64,000 bases of DNA. Origin: Mangrovicoccus ximenensis (GTDB lineage Bacteria > Pseudomonadota > Alphaproteobacteria > Rhodobacterales > Rhodobacteraceae). Location: the NCBI RefSeq assembly GCF_003056725.1, contig NZ_QBKZ01000016.1, forward strand, positions 1 through 64,000, in the 5' to 3' direction. Positions 45,501 through 54,092 of the stretch are shown here, in pieces (the first letter of the stretch is position 1; each line of letters begins with the position of its first letter). Position numbers and translations under genes: made by a program. The notes beneath the pieces were generated by a model. It was not told the DNA's origin. It did not search any database and saw only the letters and a program-made list of their open reading frames with translations.

Positions 45501-45649
45501 GGCGAGACCAGATCGCCGGTGGCGTCGATCACCTCGCCGGCCTCCGACTCCAGCCGCGGCTCGACGGCCGCGATCCGGTCGCCTTGGATGCCGATATCGG
45601 CAACGGTTCCATCGGGCAGCGTCCCGCCCTTGACGATCAGGTCGAACAT
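42503..45649 (-). CDS. Three-domain protein: cytosine-deaminase-like amidohydrolase + DUF1989 + GcvT-like aminomethyltransferase
   Basis: A single 1048-residue frame without a stop. Residues 1-415 are a CodA-type amidohydrolase with HFH (56-58), DMHCDETDD near 208, GSHLTSMHSM near 239 and FGQDCVLDPWYSLG near 305. Residues about 450-655 are DUF1989 (urea-carboxylase-associated type: CTDFQCFDARK, GHANCSDNFN). Residues about 700-1040 are a GcvT/dimethylglycine-oxidase-like folate-binding domain (SRTGYTGELGYEVF). The join at about 415-450 is a short Arg/Pro linker, unlike the abrupt breakpoints elsewhere. It is coupled (TGATG) to a nucleoside-type ABC permease, suggesting use of a nucleobase or cyclic amide with C1 transfer to folate. 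An in-frame fusion of two formerly separate genes is the alternative. Confidence 0.82.
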   Translation of the reverse strand: MFDLIVKGGTLPDGTVADIGIQGDRIAAVEPRLESEAGEVIDATGDLVSPPFVDPHFHMDATLSYGLPRVNASGTLLEGIGLWGELKEIMTLEGLKERALAYCDWAVSMGLLHIRTHVDTCDDRLLGVQAMIEVREAVKPYIDLQLVAFPQDGVFRDPTAWDNTVRALDMGVDVVGGIPHFERTMAEGARSVTALCELAAERGLPVDMHCDETDDPMSRHVETLAMETQRLGLGGRVVGSHLTSMHSMDNYYVSKLLPLMAEAGLAAIPNPLINIVLQGRHDTFPKRRGMTRVKELRAMGIPVAFGQDCVLDPWYSLGTADMLDVAFMGLHVAQMTHPDEMRACFGMVTGESAKVIGAEGYGLAPGCTASLVVLDAADPVDALRLRPARLAVVAKGKVVSRSPRADAALSLPGRPGSVRRRPIRIAVTRAEPRLTGSFALPDPLADPLQDLRVASATARAYRVAKGEFIQILDVDGRQCTDFQCFDARKIDRGIFRPLDVTTTRTIQGHGYPMPGLHGKYFDHDLTPLIEVVQDTCGRHDAFALACNAKYYDDIGYPGHANCSDNFNAALAGHGIPGRPGWMAANFFFNTAIDAHGVMIADEPWSRPGDYVLLRALTDLVCVSSACPDDTSAANGWTPTDIHVRTYGAAERFSRATAWRPTPDEDPIMTRESAFHDCFAAMTADFADYNGFWLPQSFPQCDAVESYWACREAVAVMDLSALRKFEVTGPDAEALLNWVLTRNVEKLAEGQVVYSAMCHPHGGMLDDGTLFRLGPHNFRWIGGSDAGGAWMREEAARLGLDVMIRSSTDQMHNLAVQGPKSRDLVASVFWTAPHRPALADLEWFRFAPARLGGPEGVPVVISRTGYTGELGYEVFCHPRDGKAVFDAIWDAGRPLGMKPMGLAGLDLVRIEAGLVFAGYDFSDQTDPFEAGIGFTVPLKSKTADFVGREALLRRKEHPSRKFAGLEIEGQNAVAHGDCIRIGRAQVGEICSAMRSPRSGKWIALARLDIACSEPGTQVEIGQLDGHMKRYAATVAPFPHYDPQKTRPRS

Positions 45650-46563
45650 CAGCGTTCCCCCTTGTTGTAGGGTGTCATCAGCGCGGCGGGCACTTCGGCG
45701 CGGCGCGACATCAGGATCAGGGCGAGGATCGACAGCAGGTAGGGCATGGCAAGGAACAGCTGGTAGGGCAGCCCGGCGCCCAGCTCGGTCTGCTGCAGCC
45801 GCACCTGGAAGGCGTCGAAGCCGGCGAAGAGCAGCGCCCCCAAAAGCGCCCGGCCCGGCATCCAGGCCCCGAAAACGACCAGCGCGATGCAGATCCAGCC
45901 CCGCCCGTTGACCATGTCGAAGAAGAAGGAGTTGAAGGCCGAAAGCGTCAGGAAGCTGCCGCCGACCGCCATCAGCCCCGAGCCGACCGCGACCGCGCCC
46001 ATGCGCAGCCCGTGAACGGGAAGGCCCTGGGCCTCCACTGCCGCCGGGTTCTCGCCAACAGCGCGCAGCGCCAGGCCCAGCGGCGTCCGGTAAAGCACCC
46101 AGGCGGTGATCGCCACCGTCGCCAGAGCCGCCCAGGTCAGCACCGTCTGGCTTCCGAGGATGGGCCAGCCGGTCGGCTGGAACGCCTCGATCCGCGGCGG
46201 CGAAGACACTTCGGGCAGCGCGACGCGATAGGCGAAATAGGTGGCGGAGGTCGCCAGCAGCGTCAGCCCGATGCCGACCACATGCTGCGACAGGCCGAAG
46301 GGCACGGTCAGCGTGCCGTGGATCAGCCCGAACATCACGCCGGTCAGGAAGGCACAGCCGACCCCGGCCCAGAGCGGCAGCCCGGCATAGACCGCGATCC
46401 AGCCGGCGAAGGCGCCCGCGACCATGATCCCCTCGATGCCGAGGTTCAGGACGCCGGCCCGCTCGCAGATCAGCTCGCCCATCGTGGCGAAGATCAAGGG
46501 CGAGGCGATGCGCAGCACCGCGGCCCAGAAAGTGGCAGACAACAGGATGTCGATCAGGTCCAT
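45649..46563 (-). CDS. ABC transporter permease, nucleoside/BmpA-associated (YufQ/NupQ type)
   Basis: A 304-residue inner-membrane permease with about eight spans. GELICERAGVLNLGIEGIMVAG near residue 30 is the hallmark of this branch of sugar/nucleoside permeases, as is LRAVGENPAAVEAQGLPVHG near 185. It is coupled to the CodA-GcvT gene downstream and lies one base after the partner permease stop. The importer would bring in nucleosides or nucleobases. Confidence 0.9.
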   Translation of the reverse strand: MDLIDILLSATFWAAVLRIASPLIFATMGELICERAGVLNLGIEGIMVAGAFAGWIAVYAGLPLWAGVGCAFLTGVMFGLIHGTLTVPFGLSQHVVGIGLTLLATSATYFAYRVALPEVSSPPRIEAFQPTGWPILGSQTVLTWAALATVAITAWVLYRTPLGLALRAVGENPAAVEAQGLPVHGLRMGAVAVGSGLMAVGGSFLTLSAFNSFFFDMVNGRGWICIALVVFGAWMPGRALLGALLFAGFDAFQVRLQQTELGAGLPYQLFLAMPYLLSILALILMSRRAEVPAALMTPYNKGER

Positions 46564-46564
46564 C

Positions 46565-47611
46565 TCAGCCCCTCACCACCCGGAACCGGGAGAGCATCAG
46601 CGCCAGCACCATGAAGAGGAGCGCGGTCGCCAGCAGGATATCGGCAATGTAGGAAGGCACGCCGGCCGAACGGCTCATGCTGTCCGCGCCGACGAAGATG
46701 CCTGCCACGAACAGCGCCGAGACCACGACGCCCAGAGGATTGAGCAGCGCCAGCATCGCGACGACGATGCCGGTATAGCCGAAGCCCGGCGAGATGTCGG
46801 CGGTCAGGTTGCCCTTCAGCCCCGCGACCTCGGAAAAGCCGGCCAGCGCCGCCAGCCCGCCGGAGATCAGCGCGGTCTTCGCCAGCACCGCGTTGACCGG
46901 CATCCCGGCAAAGCGCGCCGCGCGGGCATTGAGGCCGACGGCGCGCATCTCGAAGCCGAGCGTGGTCCTGGCCTGCACCAGCCAGACGCCGAAGGCGCAG
47001 ATCAGCGCGAGGCCGAAGCCCCAGTGCAGCCGAAGCCCCTCGACGATCCGCGGCAGCCGCGCCTCTTTCGGCAGCGACGGCGATTTCGGCCAGCCCATGC
47101 CCATCGGATCCTTCATCGGCCCCTCCAGGAGGTAGCCGACGAAGAGGAGCACCACGAAGTTGAGGAGCAGCGTCGTCACCACCTCGTCGACGCCGAGCTT
47201 CGTCTTCAGGAGCGTCGGGCCAAGCAGCATCGCCGCGCCGGCGATCACCGCGCCAGCGGCCATGGCCGGGATCACCAGCGGGCCCGGCAGGCCCGATTGC
47301 GTGCCGATCAGCACGGTGGCGACCGCCCCGAGATAGAGCTGCGCCTCCGCCCCGATGTTCCACAGCTTCGCGCGGAAGGCGACGGCGACCGCGAGCCCGG
47401 TGAAGATCAGCGGCGTCGCGCGGTTCAGCGTTTCCAGCCGCGCGAATTTCGTGCCGACCGCGCCATCGACGATCTGGCCAAGAACGGCGGCCGGATTGCC
47501 GCCCGCAACAGCCGCGAGCAGAGCGGCGACGACCACGGTCGCAGCCAGCGCTGCTGCCGGATAGCCGAGCCGGCGCGCCAGCGTCGGCGCCTCGACGGGT
47601 TCAAGCCGCAT
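46565..47611 (-). CDS. ABC transporter permease, YufP/NupP type
   Basis: A 348-residue inner-membrane permease, partner of the previous gene. FRAKLWNIGAEAQLYLGAVAT near residue 80 and MRAVGLNARAARFAGMPVNA near 220 are family hallmarks. The ATG at 47611 lies inside the end of the ATPase gene (11-base overlap), indicating translational coupling. Confidence 0.9.
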   Translation of the reverse strand: MRLEPVEAPTLARRLGYPAAALAATVVVAALLAAVAGGNPAAVLGQIVDGAVGTKFARLETLNRATPLIFTGLAVAVAFRAKLWNIGAEAQLYLGAVATVLIGTQSGLPGPLVIPAMAAGAVIAGAAMLLGPTLLKTKLGVDEVVTTLLLNFVVLLFVGYLLEGPMKDPMGMGWPKSPSLPKEARLPRIVEGLRLHWGFGLALICAFGVWLVQARTTLGFEMRAVGLNARAARFAGMPVNAVLAKTALISGGLAALAGFSEVAGLKGNLTADISPGFGYTGIVVAMLALLNPLGVVVSALFVAGIFVGADSMSRSAGVPSYIADILLATALLFMVLALMLSRFRVVRG

Positions 47612-48200
47612 GCCGGCCTCCCTGCCCGGCCATCCACAGGCCAAGCTCCTTCACCGTGATCTCCCCCCGCGCGAAGGCAGGCGACAGCTCGCCGTCATGG
47701 ATCGCGTGGATCACGTCCGACAGCGCGCGGAGTTCGTCGAGATCCTCCGAGATCAGCAGCACCGCCGCGCCGCGCTCCCGCGCCGCCAGCAGCTGGCGGT
47801 GAACGTAAGTGACTGCGCCGATATCGAGCCCGCGGGTCGGCTGGTTGGCGAGGATGATCGCCGGACCGGCCTCCAGCACGCGGCCGAGGATCAGTTTCTG
47901 CATGTTGCCGCCCGACAAGAGCCGGATCGGCACCGACGGCCCCGGACAGCGCACGTCATAGCCCTCGATGATCGCCTCGGCGCGCTGGCGCGCCCGGCCC
48001 CAGTCGAGCCAGCCCTTCCGCGACATCGGCGGGCGGGCGTAATCCTCGAGCATCGCGTTCTCGGTCAGGTCGAAATCGGCGATCGTGCCGGTGGCGTGGC
48101 GGTCCTCGGGGATGCGGGCGATGCCCTGCGCCACCGCCTGGCGCGGCGACCAATCCGCAAGCGCGGCGCCCTTCAGCGCGACGCTCCCGCTGTCGGGCAC
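47601..48200 (-). pseudogene. C-terminal part of the nucleoside-type ABC ATPase (RbsA/YufO family)
   Basis: About 199 residues covering most of the second ATPase domain of a double-domain sugar/nucleoside ATPase: GIARIPEDRHATGTIADFDLTENAML, the signature LLSGGNMQKLILGRVLEAGP and NQPTRGLDIGAVTYVHRQLL, the family's degenerate Walker B. The whole first domain and the second Walker A are missing. Its frame continues in phase into the first 12 codons of etfB, so a 211-residue hybrid could be made from the etfB start. It would not power the importer. Confidence 0.85.
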
Positions 48201-48236
48201 GTCGATAACCCGCTTGACGGGCACGAGGATCTTCAT
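48201..48236 (-). pseudogene. etfB: First 12 codons of etfB (electron transfer flavoprotein beta) with its leader
   Basis: MKILVPVKRVID is the almost invariant start of EtfB. The next residues (VPDSGSVALKG) belong to the ABC ATPase. Upstream bases 48237-48535, about 300 without another gene, therefore include the native etfB leader (GAGAGA before the ATG) plus the divergent EamA promoter. Confidence 0.7.
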
Positions 48237-48407
48237 GTGTGTCTCTCACGGCGGCAAATCTGTTCCGGCATGCAAGCATGTTCCGCGCGCTGCCGCGAGG
48301 CGTGCAACGGCGAGGGCCTTGATCGGGAATTCCTATGGCCATGGCACAGGGCGGGGACATGGGCAGGTGGCTGTGCGCCAGGACGGCCCCCTGCTGCCAT
48401 AGCGTAG

Positions 48408-48426
48408 CCCTATGTAGGGCATAGGG
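48408..48426. promoter_or_regulatory. Dyad CCCTATG-TAGGG-CATAGGG upstream of the EamA gene
   Basis: A perfect 7-bp inverted repeat with a 5-base centre lies 110 bases before the EamA start codon. The CCTAT/ATAGG core recurs at 54007-54021 and as GCTATAGGTGC at 59388, all in intergenic DNA near the TRAP genes. It may be an operator for a regulator of this region. Confidence 0.45.
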
Positions 48427-48535
48427 TGCAACGTCCGGTCCGGCGAGGCTCCTCGCCCTCCTCCGGTTGCAGGCATAGCTTCGGCCTGCCGGCGCGGCGG
48501 TGCGTCCGGCCGCAATGTCCTGTCGGGGGAATGCC

Positions 48536-49471
48536 ATGGCTGCATCGGACAGATCGCTGCTGGTCGCGATCACACTGAAGGTTCTCTATGTTCTGCTCAC
48601 CGTGGTCATGCTGTCGCTGGTGCGGGCCATGGACGGCGTGCCGGTCACGCAGGTCATGTTCTTCCGGTGCTTCTTCGCGATCCTGCCCGTCCTCGCCTTT
48701 CTCGCCTGGCGGTCCGAACTCAAGGGCATGTTCCGCACGTCACGGCCGCTGGCCCATGCCAGGCGCACCGTGATGGGCGTCACCTGCACCGGGCTGACCT
48801 TCGTCGCCGTGCAGAACCTGCCGTTGCCGGAGGCGGTGACGCTGCAATATTCCCAGCCGCTCTTCGTCGTCGCGCTGTCCGCCATCTTCCTTGGCGAGCA
48901 GGTCCGGGCCTTCCGCTGGGGGGCGGTTGCCTTCGGCTTTGCCGGGGTCCTGGTGGTCAGCTGGCCGAAGCTGACGCTGCTGGCCGATCCGGGGCAGCTG
49001 AGCCATGCGCAGCTGGTCGGCGTCTCGGCGGCGCTGGCCGGATCGGCCGGGGTGGCAACCGTGCTGCTCCTGGTCGGCGACCTCGTGCGGACCGAACGGC
49101 CTGCCACGATCACGGCCTGGTCCTGGCTGGTCTCCTCCAGCCTGCTGGCCTTCACGGCATTCGGCGGATGGGTGATGCCGAGCCTGCAGCAAGCGGTGCT
49201 GCTGGTGCTGACCGGCATCATCGGCGGGACGATCCAGCTCCTGATGGCCCAGAGCCTCAAATTCGCGCCTGCCTCGGCCACGGCGGCGTTCGAATACACG
49301 TCGCTGATCTTCGCGGCCGCAATCGGGTTCTACGTTTTCGGCGACATTCCCGGGCTGAACACGCTGGCCGGCGGGGCCATGGTGATCGCGGCCGGGTTGC
49401 TGATCATCTGGCGCGAACGGCGCCGCGGCAAGGCGCGGGCCGCCCGGACCGGGCTCGTTCCGTCCTCCTGA
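48536..49471 (+). CDS. EamA/DMT-family exporter
   Basis: A 311-residue protein with ten membrane helices in two EamA repeats. LPLPEAVTLQYSQPLFVVAL and FEYTSLIFAAAIGFYVFGDIP mark equivalent points in each half. The ATG at 48536 follows GGGGGA five bases upstream. It is a close paralogue of the EamA gene at 55144, with many shared stretches. Such proteins export amino acids or metabolites; the substrate is unknown. Confidence 0.88.
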   Translation: MAASDRSLLVAITLKVLYVLLTVVMLSLVRAMDGVPVTQVMFFRCFFAILPVLAFLAWRSELKGMFRTSRPLAHARRTVMGVTCTGLTFVAVQNLPLPEAVTLQYSQPLFVVALSAIFLGEQVRAFRWGAVAFGFAGVLVVSWPKLTLLADPGQLSHAQLVGVSAALAGSAGVATVLLLVGDLVRTERPATITAWSWLVSSSLLAFTAFGGWVMPSLQQAVLLVLTGIIGGTIQLLMAQSLKFAPASATAAFEYTSLIFAAAIGFYVFGDIPGLNTLAGGAMVIAAGLLIIWRERRRGKARAARTGLVPSS

Positions 49472-49513
49472 GCCGGGAAGCGGCAGGCGGACGGCCGCCG
49501 CCTGCCGGGTGGC

Positions 49514-50541
49514 TCAGGCCGCGGCCAGGAGCGGGGGAAGGTCGAGCTGGTAGCTGCGGATCGCGTTGCCGGCGAAAAGCGCCAGCTTCTCGCCATCCGA
49601 ACAGTGCCGCAGCAGGTGCTTGTAGGCGTTGAAGGTCGGAACGTAGCCGGCTGAGCGGCCGTCGGGGGGAAAATTGCTTTCCATCATGCAGCGCCGTGTG
49701 CCGAAGGCCTCGATTGCGGTCTCGACATAGGGCGCCCAGGTCTCCGCGAGCTCCTCGTAGCTGACCGGGTCCGGCCGGTCCTCGAAACCGAAGCCCCAGA
49801 TCGGCATCCCCAGCCCACCGACCTTGCACAGCACGTTGGGGCGCTCGGCCAGCTTGCGCAGGTTGCCGGACCAGCGGCGGAACATGCCGTCCCGTTCGGC
49901 CGCGGACATGCCGACCCCGACGGCATTGCCCATGTGGTTGAGAACGATCGTCAGATCGGGGAAGCGGTCGGCCAGTGCGGCGAGCCGCGGCAGGGACGGG
50001 TCGTAGATGGCGGCGTCGAAGATCAGGCCGCGTTTCTGGAGCTCGGCCAAGCCGTTGGCGAATTCGGGATGATCGAGCAGCCCGGAAGGCGGCCTGCCGG
50101 ACATGATGAAACGGAACGGCCGGTCGTCGGGATAGTCGAGCGTGACCTGCCGGATGCCGCGGAACCGGTCGGCTGCGGCGGCCATGCAGGCATCGAGCAG
50201 CTCGCCGATGCGGGCGCCGAAGGTCAAGTTCGCATGCCCGATGATCCCGGCATTGACCTTGCATTTGCCGTACTGCCCGGCCGCGGTCATGTCGGCGAGG
50301 CCGTTGGCGAATTCGACCTCGCCCAGCGGCCGCATCCAGTCGCTGCCGCTGTGCGGGCGAAGGTCTGGGTCTCGCAATAGACGGAGGCCACCACGTTGTG
50401 CCCGCCCTGTGCATCCGCGAGGTAGTCGTCCAGCATGTAGCGGTTGCCGGGCAGGTCGAAGAGATGGAAATGTGAATCGACGATCGGAAGGTCGGGGTCG
50501 AGGACGGGGTCGTTCCGTCCCTCGTGGCGCTTGGTTTGCAT
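49514..50541 (-). pseudogene. Amidohydrolase (2-pyrone-4,6-dicarboxylate-lactonase type) with a frameshift
   Basis: Reading begins at 50541 with LPIVDSHFHLFDLPGNRYML, carrying the HxH metal motif, and continues to VYCETQTFARTA. Near 50345 the frame shifts by one, and the homology resumes as DWMRPLGEVEFANGLADMTA through IVLNHMGN and CMMESNFPPD to the end. Together the pieces give a full-length amidohydrolase of about 340 residues. The shift may be a real mutation or a sequencing error. It is followed in the same direction by a TRAP importer's genes further upstream, which may deliver its substrate. Confidence 0.78.
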
Positions 50542-50612
50542 GTGGAATGGTCCTCCCTCGAATGGTGTTCCGTGCGGTCCCGGGCCGGCCAGCGGCCCGG
50601 GACCGGCGGGGG

Positions 50613-51920
50613 TCAGCCCAGAACGCCGGGCAGCCAAAGGGCAATGGCCGGGAAGCTGATCAGCAGGGCCAGGGTGGCCGCATCGGTGGCCACGAACCAC
50701 ATCGCTCCGCGGAACACGGTGGCCAGCGGCACCTGCCCGCGCAGGGCGGAGCCGATCACGTAGCAGTTCAGCCCCACCGGCGGCGTCACCATCCCGACCT
50801 CGAGAAGCTTGATCACGATGATGCCGAACCAGATCATGTCGACATTCGCGGCCTGCAGCAGCGGGAACAGGATCGGCAGCGTCAGCAGCATGATGCCCAC
50901 GCCCTCGATGAACATGCCGAGGATCAGGTAGATCGCGGCGATCATGATGATCAGCGTGACCTGGTCCGTGGCAAATCCGAGCAAGGCCGAGGAGACCGAA
51001 CGCGGCACGCCGGTCATGCCCATGAAGCTGGTGAACATGGTGGCGCCGACGGCGATCAGGAAGACGGTGGAGGTCCCCAGCGCGGCCTCGCGCACGGCGC
51101 TGCGCAACATCTCCCAGTTCAGCCGCCCGCGCAGCGCGGCGAGGACGAGCGCGATCGAGGCACCGACAGCGCCGGCCTCGGTGGGGGTGATCAGACCGAG
51201 GAAGATGCCGCCGAGCACGCCGAGGATCAGCGTCGGCAGCGGCCAGACTTCGCGCAGCGCCTTGCGCTTCTCCTCGGCGGTGGGGGTGTAGGCGATCGGC
51301 GGGGCGAGGCGCGGGTTCAGCCTGGCGCGCAGCATGATCATCGCCATGTACATCGCCGCCGACAGCGCGCCCGGCAGGAAGCCCGCCATGAACATCTTGC
51401 CGACCGAGACATTGGCGAAGATTGCGTAGACGATCATCAGGATCGAGGGCGGGATCATCGAGCCCAGGGTCCCCGCCGAAGCGATCGTGCCGGTGGCGAG
51501 GGCCGGGTCGTAGCCGCGCTTCAGCATCTCGGGCACGGCGATCTTCGACATCGCCGCAGAGGTTGCCACCGACGAGCCGGAGGCCGCCGAGAACATCGCG
51601 CAGGCGCCGACGCCGGCGCAGGCAAGCCCGCCCGGCACGCGGCGCAGCACGATCCTGAGCGCCGCGAAGAGCCCGTCGGTCAGCCCGCCATGCGAGGCGA
51701 CATAGCCCATCAGCAGGAACATCGGCACGGCGCTGAAGCTCCAGTTGGCGATGAAGTCGAACGGGATGGCGCGGGCGATGCCGACCGCGACCTGGAGCCC
51801 GAGCGCCGCCCAGAGCCCGCAGAAGGAGACGAGGATCAGCACGATGCCGATGGGCACCCGGAGCGCGATCAGCAGGAGCACGAGGCCGGTGCAGGTATAA
51901 CCGATTTCAAGCATCGACAT
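50613..51920 (-). CDS. TRAP transporter large permease (DctM)
   Basis: A 435-residue inner-membrane protein with about 12 spans. SAASGSSVATSAAMSKIAVPEM near residue 110 and GTLGSMIPPSILMIVYAI are DctM hallmarks, and TPTEAGAVGASIAL lies near 250. It works with the small DctQ subunit three bases upstream and a periplasmic DctP encoded divergently at 52737. The importer uses an ion gradient to take up an organic acid. Confidence 0.93.
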   Translation of the reverse strand: MSMLEIGYTCTGLVLLLIALRVPIGIVLILVSFCGLWAALGLQVAVGIARAIPFDFIANWSFSAVPMFLLMGYVASHGGLTDGLFAALRIVLRRVPGGLACAGVGACAMFSAASGSSVATSAAMSKIAVPEMLKRGYDPALATGTIASAGTLGSMIPPSILMIVYAIFANVSVGKMFMAGFLPGALSAAMYMAMIMLRARLNPRLAPPIAYTPTAEEKRKALREVWPLPTLILGVLGGIFLGLITPTEAGAVGASIALVLAALRGRLNWEMLRSAVREAALGTSTVFLIAVGATMFTSFMGMTGVPRSVSSALLGFATDQVTLIIMIAAIYLILGMFIEGVGIMLLTLPILFPLLQAANVDMIWFGIIVIKLLEVGMVTPPVGLNCYVIGSALRGQVPLATVFRGAMWFVATDAATLALLISFPAIALWLPGVLG

Positions 51921-51923
51921 GGG

Positions 51924-52460
51924 TCAGTCCACTCCGTGGTCGGGATCGTGCGGCGCGGCGGGGACAAGCTCGTCCCGGGCCCGCGCGCTGAGGGCGAGGT
52001 TCGCGGCATGCACGAGGCAGACCAGCGCCGTGACCGTGAGCGAGATCGGCAGCAGGAAGCGGGCCGGCCAGATATAGACCCGGACCGCGCCCATCACGAT
52101 TTCCCGGCGTTCGAAGGCGGCCACGGCATCGGGAAAGGTGATCCAGGCAAGTCCGCCATAGCCCGCGGCGCTCAGCAGCAGCGCAAAGCCGGTCACGCCG
52201 ATTTGCATGCGGCGCGGCATCATCTGGTAGAACAGGTCGACCGCGATCGACTGGCGCGCCATCTCGACGAAGGCCATGGGCAGGACCACGATCGAGAGCA
52301 TGTAGTAATAGGCGGTGATCTCCAGCGTGCCCTGGAGCGGCATGTTGAGGACGTTCTTCAGGATCACGTCCAGCGTGACATGCAGCATCATCGCGAGCAT
52401 TGGCAGGGCCGTGACGGTCAGCAGCATCTCCGACAGCCAGGCAAGGGGGGTTCTCTTCAT
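51924..52460 (-). CDS. TRAP transporter small permease (DctQ)
   Basis: A 178-residue membrane protein with four helices. VTLDVILKNVLNMPLQGTLE near residue 30 is the usual DctQ start (xDVxxRxxxN-like), and VEMARQSIAVDLFYQMMP follows. The ATG at 52460 is chosen behind GGGAGGAGAG. It is the first gene of the leftward TRAP operon. Confidence 0.9.
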   Translation of the reverse strand: MKRTPLAWLSEMLLTVTALPMLAMMLHVTLDVILKNVLNMPLQGTLEITAYYYMLSIVVLPMAFVEMARQSIAVDLFYQMMPRRMQIGVTGFALLLSAAGYGGLAWITFPDAVAAFERREIVMGAVRVYIWPARFLLPISLTVTALVCLVHAANLALSARARDELVPAAPHDPDHGVD

Positions 52461-52736
52461 CTCTCCTCCCGAGGTTCGGCCCCCGCAACCGGGGGGTGAA
52501 GCGCCGGGCCTCCCTGCCCGCCCGGGCATGCCGGTTCGCTCTGCCCGACAATCCACCATTCCGTGCGCGAGCACCCATCCCGATTGTCCTTTGCGTCGGA
52601 CAGCTGCCGCCTATGGCTCGGAGAAACCCCGCCCGCAGGCCCGGCTTATCGCCTAATGATTGCAGGTGACGGACGGTCCCGGCGCCGGAGGAGGATGCCG
52701 GCCGAGCCGACGATCTGACCCAGGAGGAGACAAGAC

Positions 52737-53873
52737 ATGACGGGGTTCAGCACATTCATGGCGGCAGGCGCGCTCGGGCTTGCACTGGCCGGTCCGCTAG
52801 CGGCGGAGACCTACCGGATCTCGTATTTCCAGCAGGACGGCGAGACCACCGTGGTGGCCGGACGCTGGTTTGCCGAGCAGATGGCCGAGCGCACCGGCGG
52901 CCGCATAGAATTCGATTTCTTCACCGGCAGCGTGCTCTTCCCGCCGAAGGCGCATCTGCAGAGCATCGGCGCGGGCGTCGTCCAGGAAGGATCGCAGAAT
53001 TCGGGCTACACGCCCTCCGAGCTGCCGCTGTCGAACGCGCTGTCGTCCTACGGCTTCCTGCAGCCGGACCCGACCACCATGGGCGCCGCCTATGCCGACT
53101 GGGTGATGCACGACCCGGCCGCTCAGGACGAGTACCTGTCGCAGAATGTCGTGCCGGTGGGAGGGTTCTCGACGCCGAACTACCCGATCATCTGCAACAC
53201 CCGCCAGCCGGTCACCTCGCTCGAGCAATTCCGCGGCCTCAAGATCCGCTGGCCGGGCGGGGCAAGCGCCAAGCTGACCCAGGATCTGGGCGCGATCCCG
53301 GTGAACATCCCCGGCAACGAGATCTACCAGGCGCTGCAGAACGGTTCGATCGACTGTGCCGGCATCCTCGCGGCTTGGCTGAACATCGACAATTCGCTGG
53401 AGGAAGTCTCGCGCAGCACCACGGTGCTGGACTGGGTCGGCTCCTACATCTCGCCGGCGCAGAACTGGAACCGGGATTTCTGGACGTCGATCTCGGCCGA
53501 GGACCGGGCGCTGGTCTTCGAGCTGGCGGCGCGCACCCAGGCGAAGATCCAGATCCGCTTCAACACCGACAGCCAGAAGGCGCTCGAGACGGCGGCCGCC
53601 AAAGGCCATCAGGTGGTCGAGCCCGACGACAGCATCCGCGAGGCGGTCGCGCAATGGGTGGATGACGGCGTCGGCGACATGGCCGGAGTTGCCCGCGACA
53701 CCTATGGCGTGGCCGATCCCGAGGCGCTCTTCGCGTCCTTCGCTCCCTATGTCGAGAAATGGACCGCGCTGGTCGAGGGCATGGAGGACAGGAACGACGA
53801 GGACGCGTTCACCCAGCTCCTGCTCGACAATCTCTACAACGATCTCGATCCGGCGGCCTACGGGACGAAGTGA
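52737..53873 (+). CDS. TRAP transporter periplasmic binding protein (DctP)
   Basis: A 378-residue DctP-type protein with a signal peptide (residues 1-23, cleavage after PLAA). The mature part has the family's carboxylate-binding arginine region LEQFRGLKIRWPGGASAKLT near residue 165 and PVNIPGNEIYQALQNGSIDC. GGAGGAGA precedes the ATG. It is divergent from the DctQM genes. The next gene is a LysR regulator on the same strand. Confidence 0.92.
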   Translation: MTGFSTFMAAGALGLALAGPLAAETYRISYFQQDGETTVVAGRWFAEQMAERTGGRIEFDFFTGSVLFPPKAHLQSIGAGVVQEGSQNSGYTPSELPLSNALSSYGFLQPDPTTMGAAYADWVMHDPAAQDEYLSQNVVPVGGFSTPNYPIICNTRQPVTSLEQFRGLKIRWPGGASAKLTQDLGAIPVNIPGNEIYQALQNGSIDCAGILAAWLNIDNSLEEVSRSTTVLDWVGSYISPAQNWNRDFWTSISAEDRALVFELAARTQAKIQIRFNTDSQKALETAAAKGHQVVEPDDSIREAVAQWVDDGVGDMAGVARDTYGVADPEALFASFAPYVEKWTALVEGMEDRNDEDAFTQLLLDNLYNDLDPAAYGTK

Positions 53874-54006
53874 GCCGCTGCCGCCCGGACCAGACGTCTT
53901 GCGGGGCGGGGGGCGGCGACGGCCTCCGCCCTTTCGATGTGGTTTTGGGCAGAAAGCATCCGCTTTCCGGTCCGGATGCCGTGCCGGTGATCTTGTCGTT
54001 TACATC

Positions 54007-54021
54007 ATAGGCGGTACCTAT
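54007..54021. promoter_or_regulatory. Dyad ATAGG-CGGTA-CCTAT upstream of the LysR gene
   Basis: A perfect 5-bp inverted repeat with a 5-base centre, 72 bases before the LysR start, has the T-N11-A geometry of a LysR box. Its right arm reads GCTATAGGTAC on the opposite strand, almost the same as GCTATAGGTGC upstream of the second DctP gene (59388). Confidence 0.5.
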
Positions 54022-54092
54022 AGCATATTTCCGTTGCCTGCCGGGAGGAGACCGCGGGCAACGGGCAGGCCGGGCCAGGGAGGACACAGGGC

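Noticed and set aside
42536-45670. A 1044-residue rightward open frame opposite the CodA-GcvT gene
   Set aside because: No domain or start signal, and a composition typical of antisense frames; the leftward frame has all family motifs.
50142-52499. A 785-residue rightward open frame opposite the TRAP genes
   Set aside because: Extreme Arg/Asp/Gly/His composition and no domain; the opposite strand encodes DctM and DctQ.
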